This document shows, in pieces, positions 1 to 6,920 of a DNA stretch of 64,000 nt; within the stretch, counting starts at the first letter, position 1; the number at the start of each line of letters is the position of its first letter. The position numbers and the translations under genes were made by a program. The stretch lies in the NCBI RefSeq assembly GCF_026626705.1, contig NZ_JAPNKC010000001.1, positions 12,215,001 through 12,279,000 of the forward strand, read 5' to 3'. Origin of the DNA: Pyxidicoccus sp. MSG2 (GTDB lineage: Bacteria > Myxococcota > Myxococcia > Myxococcales > Myxococcaceae). The notes below the pieces were generated by a model. That model worked only from the letters and a program-made list of their open reading frames with translations, had not been told where the DNA came from and made no database searches.

Positions 1-429
1 GGGGTCGTCACCCAGAAGGCCACCAACATCATGGCTTGTGTCTACTACGACAGCGCCCCGGATCATTCCTATGTACTCATCCGCAAGCGGGAGACGCCCT
101 GGTTCGTCGTGGATCCCTGGGTGCGCGAACCCCGGCTCTGCCCCTGGAGGTACAATCACTTTCAAGGAAGCGCGGGGAATACACACTACTTCCAGATCAC
201 CCATCCCGTGGTGGACCCCTTCGGACAGCCCGTCCCGGGAGACCTGCTCCAGAGGGCCTTGTCGAAGGCGCAGCTCGTCGGCTACAGGACGCCCCACAAG
301 CGCAAGGTCTGGGGTCATCAGACCAATGCCGCCGCCGGCCACGCGTCCACCTATGTGCCAGTCTGTGGCCCGGAGGAGTGGGGAACTGGGATCTCGCAGG
401 ACTTCCGCGTCGAACAACTGTGGGCCTGA
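1..429 (+). CDS. Papain-like fold protein, C-terminal part (5' end outside window)
   Basis: The reading frame is open from base 1, so the start lies upstream. The visible 142 residues contain DHSYVLI followed about 20 residues later by WFVVDPW, an arrangement resembling the His and Asp/Asn strands of papain-like and transglutaminase-like cysteine peptidases. The nucleophile Cys would then be upstream of the window. The rest is Trp- and Pro-rich and ends with LWA. Such domains often form the C-terminal effector part of secreted toxins or modifying enzymes; that is inference from motif spacing only. No partner gene follows: 191 bases without a recognisable gene separate it from the next lipoprotein. 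It could instead be an unrelated hypothetical protein. Confidence 0.5.
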   Translation, partial: GVVTQKATNIMACVYYDSAPDHSYVLIRKRETPWFVVDPWVREPRLCPWRYNHFQGSAGNTHYFQITHPVVDPFGQPVPGDLLQRALSKAQLVGYRTPHKRKVWGHQTNAAAGHASTYVPVCGPEEWGTGISQDFRVEQLWA

Positions 430-620
430 CGGCCAGCGTCTCCGCCCGAGAGGCTTCCGCGTGGGTCCGCGGTCGCGCAACCGGGCGACGCGCACTCAAT
501 CAGGTGTCAGATGATTTGTAGGGGGCATGGGGAGGCCCCTCGCGGCCATCCTGCCACCGCGTTGCACCTTCCAATGAACTGCGAGTGGTGGCCTCATCCG
601 AAGTAGAGTCCGCCTCCTCC

Positions 621-3600
621 ATGAACCTGTACCCATTGCGTCCCTGGACCTGCGCGCTGCTCGCGCTGTGCGCATGCGCCTCGGCAACCCGGTCTCCCCA
701 GGCCCCCCAGACCTCCCAGGCCCCCCAGGCATCCGCGCCTGCCAGGCCCTTGCGCGAGCAGTGCCGCACGAACCTGGATGCCTGTTGGGAGCTCGACGAG
801 TTTCACCCCACCTCCCCTGCCGAAGAGCAGGCCGGGTGCGAGCGCGGGGATGCCACCGACTGCTTCTTCCTCGGGCTGCACTTCGTGCATGGTGATGGGG
901 AGGCCGAGGATAAGGCCCGGGGGTTCCAGCTGCTCGGTCAGTCCTGCCAGAAGCAGCACTTCGCGGCCTGTGAGCACCTGATGAGTTTGCGGTACGCCGG
1001 AATGGGAGGCGAGCAGGAGCTCTCCGCGGCGCGGCCCATGCTCGAGAAGGACTGCTCCGGCGACCAGCCCATGGGCTGTCTCCTGCTCGGTGAGCTCCAC
1101 TGGCAGGCCGAGGGAGAAGCCCGCGACGTGACACGTGCACGCGCCTTCTACGAGCGGGCCTGTGAGCGCGGAGTGGCGAAGGGCTGCTCGAAGCTGGGCA
1201 GTTCACTGATCAAGAGAGGCGATGACGGTGAGGAGGTAGGTGAGGAGGTATCGGAGGCGGACCTCACCCGGGCGCTCAAGCTGTTCGAGCGGGGGTGCGC
1301 GGGAGGTGACGGAGAGGGGTGCGCGTCGCTGGGCTCGATGACCATGATCTCGCCGGACCCGCGCGCCGCTTGCGAGGCCTTCAAGAAGGGGTGTGAGGCG
1401 GATAGCCCCAGCTCCATCGCCTGCGAGGGCTACGGGGGCTTTTGCGACGAGGACTTCGGCAGCGACTACGTGATGCTGAAGGGCCAGGAGAAGGGCTGTA
1501 GGGATGGGAGCGGACAGGACTGCGAGTGGGCGGGCGAGGCCCATGAGATGGGCGAGGGCACGAGGAAGGCCCCTGAGCGCGCGGCGAGGCGCTACGCGCG
1601 CGGCTGCGAGCTCGGCTCCTTCCCGTCGTGCGAGCGGCTCGCGAACCTCGAGGCCCTTGGCTACCCGGGGGCGGCGCCCCAGTCGGAGAAGGCACGTCAG
1701 CGGCTGATCGAGGCCTGCGAGCGCAAGCTGCCAGGGGCCTGCGTCTCGCTGGGAAAGGCGCTGCGCGAGGGAAAGCCCTGGCTCCCCAGGGACCTGAAGG
1801 CCGCGTCCGGCTACTCCCTGCGCGCGTGCGAGCAGGAGGACGCGGAGGGGTGTGAGGCACTCGCCCTGGCCTACCAGGAGGGGCTCGGCGTGGAGCAGAG
1901 CGGCGAGCGGGCCTTCAAGCACCACCGCAAGGCGTGCGGGCTGGGCCGCATGGAATCGTGCGTCAAGACGGGCGCGAGCGCTGAGGCCCTGAAGCGACGC
2001 GAGGAGGCCGTGCGGGCCTACCAGCAGAGCTGCTTCCGAGGCACGGCCAGCGGCTGCGAGGCCCTGACCCGGCTGGGCGAGGCCGCCACCCTCGTCGAGC
2101 GCTCACAGTGGGTGGAGCTGTCCTCGTCGCGCCCTGGCGCCGAGACGTCCGACCTGCTCCTCCTCCCGGACTCGCCGCTGCTGCTCGCCAACGCCCGGGG
2201 GCAGCTCCAGCTCATCGATACCCGCACGGGCAAGCCCGTGGGGGCGCCGGTCAATCTCTCCAGCCGCGAAGTCCAGTGGAAGGCCCCGCACGGGATGAGC
2301 ACGCTCATCCGCCACGCCCACGACCTCTCGCTGAGCTGGGATGCTCGCGCGAAGGAGCCCTTCGGCTTCTTCAACGACTCAGGCGGGCTGATGCTCTGGC
2401 GCCCGGGCCTCCCGAACCCGCCCTCTCCAGGGCCAGCGGTGAAGGAGCGGCGGTGCCTGCCGCTCGCGTCCCCTCCCTCCGGGCGCCGCGTGCTCCTGGC
2501 GATCTGCTCCGCGGACGCGTACCTCTCCCCGGTGCTGCAGGAGCTCGACGTGGAGACGGGCAAGCCCGTGGGTCCACGTGTGGAGCTCGAAGCCCCGGTG
2601 ACGGCGCTCACGGTCTCCGCGGACGGCTCGCGGTATGCCGCGGGGCTGAAGGACGGAAGGGTGCGGCTCATCGACGCGGAGACCGGCAAGGTCACCGCGC
2701 TCCCCGGTGGGGACGCGAAGGAGGTGCGGTCCATCTCCTTCCACCCCACGCGGCCGTTGCTGGCCACGACGTCTACCGAATCGGATGGCGCGCTGTTGTG
2801 GGACACCTCCGGAAGCCAGTCCGCTCCGGTGAGGATTTCCGAGCAGGTGAAGCAGGTCCGCTTCAGTCCGGATGGGACGCTGCTGGCCGCGGCGGGTGCC
2901 CAGGAGGGGCTCCTGCTGCTCGATGCGAGCACGGGCCAGCGGGCCTCGCCCCCCATTCCCCTCGACGGCGGCACGTCCGAGTTGATCATCGTGTTCAGCC
3001 CGGATGGCAGGAGGCTCGCGGTGACGGACTCGGGGTACAAGGTGCTCCTGGTGACGCTCCGGGGAGCGGCCGCCAGCCGGAGCGCTGCGTCCGTGCCTCC
3101 GTGGTTCACGCGCATCCTCCCACTCGAGCCGCCCACGGTGCCGAAGCCGCCGCCCATCCTGATGGACGGCCGGCTCGAGGGGACGGTGCGCTTCGAGGGG
3201 AAGCCCGTGCCCGACGCGGTGGTGGAGCTGACTCCCAGTGATATCGAGTGGGATGACGCCAAGGCGCTCGGCACGAAGCGCTATCCGGTGCGGCCGGACG
3301 GTACCTTCGTACTCACGAAGGTGCCGCGCATCGGGTGGTGGCTCTCGGTCCAGGCTCCGGGGAAGAAGACCTGGACGGGCGGCTTCAAACTGCGCGAGCA
3401 GGCGCATCACACCGGCATCGACGTCTCGCTCGAGCGCGCGGCCACGCTGCGAGGCCGGGTGCTCTCCCCCGGCAAGAAGCCCGCCGCCGGAGTGCAGGTG
3501 TCCTGGCGGGGACCCTATTCGGAGGAGCGCTCCTCGGTGGTGACCGACGCGCGCGGTCGGTTCGTGATCGACCACCTCCACCCCCAGACGTACCGCCTCA

Positions 3601-3947
3601 CGGCGCTCGCGCCCAACGGAGACATCCTCAGCCAGCTGGTGGCGCTCGACAAACCGGAGTCCCGGGAGGTGGAGTGGATCCTGCTCAAGCGCAGCGACCC
3701 CGCGGTGCTCCGCGTGCGCGTGGTCACCGAGGGAAGCAAGCCCGTCCCCGGAGCGAAGCTCCGCATGGAGCTGGGCATGCAGGGCGTCACGGACGCTCAG
3801 GGCCGATGGCACACCGACGAGCTGCACGGCACCCAGTATCACATCACGCCGACCGCCGAGTGGAAGGGGCGCTCCTACTCCGGAAAGACGGTGTCGGAGC
3901 CCTTTCCGGAGGAGGTGGTCATCACCATCCCGGACGCGCAGTTCTGA
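621..3947 (+). CDS. Sel1-repeat lipoprotein with beta-propeller and carboxypeptidase-regulatory-like domains
   Basis: Predicted secreted lipoprotein of 1108 residues. ATG 621 is chosen because it puts a signal peptide with lipobox LCAC right at the N terminus; a GTG at 585 would add 12 unneeded residues. Residues about 45-480 hold roughly eleven Cys-containing Sel1-like helical repeats (patterns such as GCSKLG and AYQEGLG). Residues about 490-820 hold WD40/YVTN-like propeller blades (FSPDGTLLAAAG, VSADGSRYAAG, each followed by a LxDxxTG strand). Residues about 840-1108 carry Ig-like carboxypeptidase regulatory modules (LEGTVRFEGKPVPDA, LRGRVLSPGKKPAAG). Sel1 repeats and propellers bind proteins, so a cell-surface scaffold is likely. 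No catalytic motif is seen. The precise role is unknown. Confidence 0.85.
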   Translation: MNLYPLRPWTCALLALCACASATRSPQAPQTSQAPQASAPARPLREQCRTNLDACWELDEFHPTSPAEEQAGCERGDATDCFFLGLHFVHGDGEAEDKARGFQLLGQSCQKQHFAACEHLMSLRYAGMGGEQELSAARPMLEKDCSGDQPMGCLLLGELHWQAEGEARDVTRARAFYERACERGVAKGCSKLGSSLIKRGDDGEEVGEEVSEADLTRALKLFERGCAGGDGEGCASLGSMTMISPDPRAACEAFKKGCEADSPSSIACEGYGGFCDEDFGSDYVMLKGQEKGCRDGSGQDCEWAGEAHEMGEGTRKAPERAARRYARGCELGSFPSCERLANLEALGYPGAAPQSEKARQRLIEACERKLPGACVSLGKALREGKPWLPRDLKAASGYSLRACEQEDAEGCEALALAYQEGLGVEQSGERAFKHHRKACGLGRMESCVKTGASAEALKRREEAVRAYQQSCFRGTASGCEALTRLGEAATLVERSQWVELSSSRPGAETSDLLLLPDSPLLLANARGQLQLIDTRTGKPVGAPVNLSSREVQWKAPHGMSTLIRHAHDLSLSWDARAKEPFGFFNDSGGLMLWRPGLPNPPSPGPAVKERRCLPLASPPSGRRVLLAICSADAYLSPVLQELDVETGKPVGPRVELEAPVTALTVSADGSRYAAGLKDGRVRLIDAETGKVTALPGGDAKEVRSISFHPTRPLLATTSTESDGALLWDTSGSQSAPVRISEQVKQVRFSPDGTLLAAAGAQEGLLLLDASTGQRASPPIPLDGGTSELIIVFSPDGRRLAVTDSGYKVLLVTLRGAAASRSAASVPPWFTRILPLEPPTVPKPPPILMDGRLEGTVRFEGKPVPDAVVELTPSDIEWDDAKALGTKRYPVRPDGTFVLTKVPRIGWWLSVQAPGKKTWTGGFKLREQAHHTGIDVSLERAATLRGRVLSPGKKPAAGVQVSWRGPYSEERSSVVTDARGRFVIDHLHPQTYRLTALAPNGDILSQLVALDKPESREVEWILLKRSDPAVLRVRVVTEGSKPVPGAKLRMELGMQGVTDAQGRWHTDELHGTQYHITPTAEWKGRSYSGKTVSEPFPEEVVITIPDAQF

Positions 3948-3970
3948 GTGCCCCCGGGGAAGATGCCTGG

Positions 3971-3995
3971 GCAGCCGTCTGCGCCAGACGGCTGC
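3971..3995. terminator. Bidirectional hairpin terminator candidate
   Basis: A perfect 11-bp stem (GCAGCCGTCTG and its complement) closes on a 3-base loop. It lies between the 3' ends of two convergent genes, where a shared terminator is expected. No long T tract follows on either side. Confidence 0.6.
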
Positions 3996-4074
3996 TCGGC
4001 CTCTCCACCGGTTCGGCGCACAGCCCCTCCCCCGCGGGTGCCGAAGCAGCCGGTGGAGAAGAATGGATCGGGCC

Positions 4075-5547
4075 TCAGGGCTTCATGAAGGGGCTCGCCG
4101 CGGCCCCGGGCTCGGGGAGGATGACCAGCGTCCGCATCCGCTCGGCGCGCACGTACTGCTCCAGATAGGCGGGCAGGACACCCTCGGCGAGGGCCCTGGC
4201 CACCTGCTCCTCGCGGACGCCACCGACGTCCACCCTGCCGGTGGCGCGCACCACCCGCGCGATGTCCATGGCGGAGACCGTGCGCGCCTGCAGCTCGAGC
4301 TCCTGGTTCAGCGTCGCCCGCACCCAGCCCTCGGTGTAGCTCCGGAACGGCATGGGCGCGTTGTACTTGCGCTGGTAGGGCCGGCGGGGCCCGTTGGCGG
4401 GCTCCCTCAGGCTCTCGGTGATGCCGTTGGCGAAGACCTCGAGCGAGCTCAGCAGGCTGGAGACGTGGTGCGGCGCCAGGCGCTCCGGCATCCCCGACCG
4501 CAGGACCACGGAACAGTGGAGCAGCGTCAGCCCATCCAGCTCCTGGAAGGTAACCGTAGCGGTCCTGCGAAAGGAGAGCGAGTCCAGCCCGAGGCTCAGG
4601 TCCAGCCACCGCTTCAGGACCTCCCGCGCCACCAATGACTCGGCGTATCTCCCCGAGTAGCGGCCCGGCACCGTCAGCAGGAAGTGGAGCTGCGCCGCGC
4701 TCACGGCCCCGTGCATCACCACCGGGGGCGCACGCTCGGGAAGGTCCGCGGGGGCGGGAGGCGGAGCGCGCTGGACGGGGGAAGTGGGGGCGCCGGTGCC
4801 CACGCCCATGAGGCCGGCGAGGCTCCTGGCCACCTCCGACTTCGCCTCCTCCAGCGGGAGGGGACCGGACACCACCAGCACCGCATGGGCCGGGGTGTAG
4901 TTCGCCTTCACGAAGGCACGGACGTCTTCCAGCGTGAGCCGGTCCAACGACTCGGGCGTCCCCTGCGCTGGGCGGCCATAGGCATGGCCCGCCAGCAGTT
5001 TTTCATGCAGCCACCTGCGCGAAGGCCCCTTGTCCATGGCCTCCTGGCTCACCCACAGCTCGTCGAGCTGCTGGGCGCGCACCTGGCGGAAGTCCTCCTC
5101 CGTGACGTGCGCCAGCGGGTCGGCCATGCGCTGGGCCTCCAGCGCCGCCGCCCGGGCGAAGCGTTCCGGTGACAGGGAGCTCCACAGCTCCGTGTCGTCG
5201 TAGGTAATCGTGCTCCGCGGCGTCACGTCCGCGGCCACCAGCCGCTCCTCCAGCGTCGGCGTGCCCGCGCCGCCGTGGCGGGCCCGCAACGACAGGCGCG
5301 CGGCCACCTCCGCCACGCCCTCCTTGCCCTCGGGCTCGTCCGTGGCGCCGGCGCGATAGGACACGTACATCGTCATCAGCTTCGCCCGCGAGTCCTCCCG
5401 CACCACCAGCCGCAGTCCGCTGGGGAAGACGTCGTTGGAGAGAGCCCCCGGCCGGGCGGAGCCGGGCCGCGGAGCCGTGGCACAGCCCCACAGCAGGACC
5501 AGGACGAGCAGGCAGGGCATGGAAGCATGGCGATGGGCACTTCGCAT
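4075..5547 (-). CDS. M16 (insulinase/MPP)-like lipoprotein lacking the zinc-binding motif
   Basis: 490-residue predicted lipoprotein (signal peptide, lipobox LWGC, Cys22). The body follows the M16 peptidase fold: an N-terminal half with FPSGLRLVV and VSYRAGA, a middle segment with VKANYTPAHAVLVVSGPL, then an M16_C-like half. At the site where active enzymes have HxxEH in GxxHxxEH, this protein reads GVAEVAAR (residues 77-84), so both His and the Glu are replaced by E80, A83 and R84. It is therefore probably non-catalytic, like the structural partner subunits of heterodimeric M16 proteases. No active M16 gene lies in this window. Start: ATG 5547 is preferred; an in-frame GTG at 5565 and ATG at 5520 are alternatives. 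Confidence 0.85.
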   Translation of the reverse strand: MRSAHRHASMPCLLVLVLLWGCATAPRPGSARPGALSNDVFPSGLRLVVREDSRAKLMTMYVSYRAGATDEPEGKEGVAEVAARLSLRARHGGAGTPTLEERLVAADVTPRSTITYDDTELWSSLSPERFARAAALEAQRMADPLAHVTEEDFRQVRAQQLDELWVSQEAMDKGPSRRWLHEKLLAGHAYGRPAQGTPESLDRLTLEDVRAFVKANYTPAHAVLVVSGPLPLEEAKSEVARSLAGLMGVGTGAPTSPVQRAPPPAPADLPERAPPVVMHGAVSAAQLHFLLTVPGRYSGRYAESLVAREVLKRWLDLSLGLDSLSFRRTATVTFQELDGLTLLHCSVVLRSGMPERLAPHHVSSLLSSLEVFANGITESLREPANGPRRPYQRKYNAPMPFRSYTEGWVRATLNQELELQARTVSAMDIARVVRATGRVDVGGVREEQVARALAEGVLPAYLEQYVRAERMRTLVILPEPGAAASPFMKP

Positions 5548-5559
5548 CGAGCCTGGTGA

Positions 5560-5970
5560 TACCACGCCAGCAGGGACAGCGCCCCTACCGCAACCCTTGC
5601 AGCAACAGTAATCAAATCACCACGGCTTCATGCCATCGGGGTCTGCGGGAACGATGGTGTCTGCGACGAAGGCGAATCGCACGAGACCTGCCCGCTCGAC
5701 TGTGATGGGCCCGCATGGCGAGCCCCGAGGGGACATCGAAGCTCCGCCCCTTGCCGACACCAGGGTGACCACGTGCCTCATCGAGGCCAGCCTGGGCGTC
5801 TCACCGTTCCGCCCCGCCGACTCCATGCACAGTCTGGTCAAAAACCAGGCGAACCCCTGCCCCATCGTCCACGTCTGACTCACGGCCCGGCTCCGAGAGC
5901 ACCTGGCGCAGTCGCTGGGGGATGCGCTCGAACACCGCCGGTCGCGGAGTACGTCGGGTGGAGTTGCTAG
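5560..5970 (+). pseudogene. Relic with a Cys-rich CGxxGVCDEGE repeat
   Basis: In the 464-base gap upstream of the M16-like gene, bases 5641-5709 encode VCGNDGVCDEGESHETCPLD plus CDG. This matches the CGDGxCDxGExCxxCPxDC type Cys repeat seen near the ends of myxobacterial secreted proteins. The frame is open from 5560 to the TAG at 5968-5970, but no in-frame start precedes the motif. Sequence after about 5710 is Arg/Pro-rich and not protein-like in any frame. It looks like the tail of a deleted secreted-protein gene. Apart from this the gap shows nothing recognisable. Confidence 0.35.
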
Positions 5971-6011
5971 CGTGGAAGGCTCAACCCGTAGCACCGACGT
6001 GAGGGAACGCG

Positions 6012-6323
6012 ATGGAGAAGATATCGAGGCTGGTGGGCGCGGCGGCGATGGCGGCGTGGCTGGTGGGCTGTGGCGGAGTGGTGGCAGAGGACGAGGCGGC
6101 GCAGGCGCCGGTGGTGGAGACGCAGCAGCAGGCGGTGACGGATCCGCCGGGCTGGTACTACCGGTGTGTGGTGGACGCGAACGGCTACCAGACGGGGCAG
6201 TGCGCGCTCTGGTTCTCGCTCGGGTGCGGGACGGCGTCGACGCGGCACTGCACCGCGGGCGTCTACGCGCCAGCGACCGGCCAGCTGTGTGGCAAGCCGG
6301 TGAACGCCACGGTCTGCGACTAG
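6012..6323 (+). CDS. Small secreted Cys-containing lipoprotein
   Basis: 103 residues, preceded by an AGGGA ribosome site 5 bases from the ATG. A signal peptide ends in lipobox LVGC (followed by GGV). A short acidic spacer ends in ETQQQAV, and then a compact domain of about 60 residues has five Cys and several Trp/Tyr (WYYRC, CALWFSLGC). The same layout (lipobox GCGG, acidic spacer, E-x-x-[EQ]-[QD]-A-[VL], Cys-rich mini-domain) occurs in the small lipoproteins at 12545-12844 and 30940-31221. It is flanked on both sides by decayed DNA, so it may have come in with, or survived, local rearrangement. Function unknown. Confidence 0.75.
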   Translation: MEKISRLVGAAAMAAWLVGCGGVVAEDEAAQAPVVETQQQAVTDPPGWYYRCVVDANGYQTGQCALWFSLGCGTASTRHCTAGVYAPATGQLCGKPVNATVCD

Positions 6324-6328
6324 AGAGT

Positions 6329-6388
6329 GTCCGCGAACGCGAGTTGACCGACGAGCAGTGGGAGCGGCTTGCTCCCCTGCTTCTGGAG
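6329..6388 (+). mobile_element. IS5-family transposase N-terminal scrap
   Basis: Bases 6329-6388 encode VRERELTDEQWERLAPLLLE, the typical opening of IS5/ISL2-type transposases (LTDxQWxxLxPLLP). The match stops abruptly after LLLE; neither the DDE catalytic domain nor a right end follows. The scrap starts 5 bases after the stop codon of the small lipoprotein gene. The preceding bases (6323-6334) could belong to a terminal inverted repeat, but no partner is visible. It is a dead remnant of an insertion sequence. Confidence 0.65.
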
Positions 6389-6391
6389 TCG

Positions 6392-6627
6392 AGCCCCGCA
6401 CCACAGTCGCCGCCAGAGAGCCGGGGCTCCTCCACCAGCGCATCGCCGAAGCAGACCGACAGCCTCGCGCGCAGGGGACTGCCAGCGAGCGCGTGCGTGA
6501 GCCGAGCCTCATCCGCCGCGCCCAGCCGGAGCTTCGAGTCGCTCTCCACGTAGCGCAGCACGGCGACGTCGCGGCAGCCGCGCTCATGCAGCGCCCGGAG
6601 CCGAGCGGGGCGCGCGCCATCCTGAAC
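6392..6627 (-). pseudogene. Truncated gene relic abutting the IS scrap
   Basis: On the minus strand, one frame runs from just after a TGA (6628-6630) to the IS5 junction and reads like real protein: LRALHERGCRDVAVLRYVES, then LRLGAADEARLTHALA and RLSVCFGDALVEEPRLSG. It continues in frame through the transposase scrap only as nonsense. No convincing start codon exists (GTG 6561 is the only candidate), so both ends seem lost. I do not recognise the family. It could be the remainder of the gene into which the IS element inserted. Confidence 0.3.
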
Positions 6628-6920
6628 TCATGGTTTCGTTTTTGTCGCAGCGCGACATGAACAAGGCGTCTGGAATTGGACGGGGCCTTGTTGACGCGGC
6701 GCCAATAAGGGTCCATCATTCCCGCCAAACTTGAAAGGTGTGGAATCCGCGTTCAGCGAGACGCTCGGCGTTGACTCACCTCCGGGACTACCGCCTCGCC
6801 ACGAGGCCTGGCTGTTGAGTCAGCAGCCTTGGCGGCCTGTCCCTCATGCGGACTTCACCTGCTTCCTGTCGCGCACCCGCGGCGGGGGTGTGGACACACG
6901 CAGCGAAAGAGGAGGAAGCC
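6628..6920 (+). other. Non-coding leader upstream of the RoxA-like gene
   Basis: These 293 bases separate the relic from the RoxA-like gene. They are more AT-rich than their surroundings (around 6630-6730) and so may contain the promoter, but no convincing -35/-10 pair, operator or RNA element is visible. A strong AGGAGG ribosome site lies at the end, before ATG 6921. Confidence 0.4.

Noticed and set aside
36..521. Overlapping ORFs in other frames of the first gene
   Set aside because: They lack the protein-like composition and start inside the frame that continues from base 1.
5617..6561. A 314-codon minus-strand frame across the decayed region
   Set aside because: It crosses the antisense of the small lipoprotein gene and IS scrap and is Ser/Arg/Pro-rich; only the part after 6391 looks like real protein.
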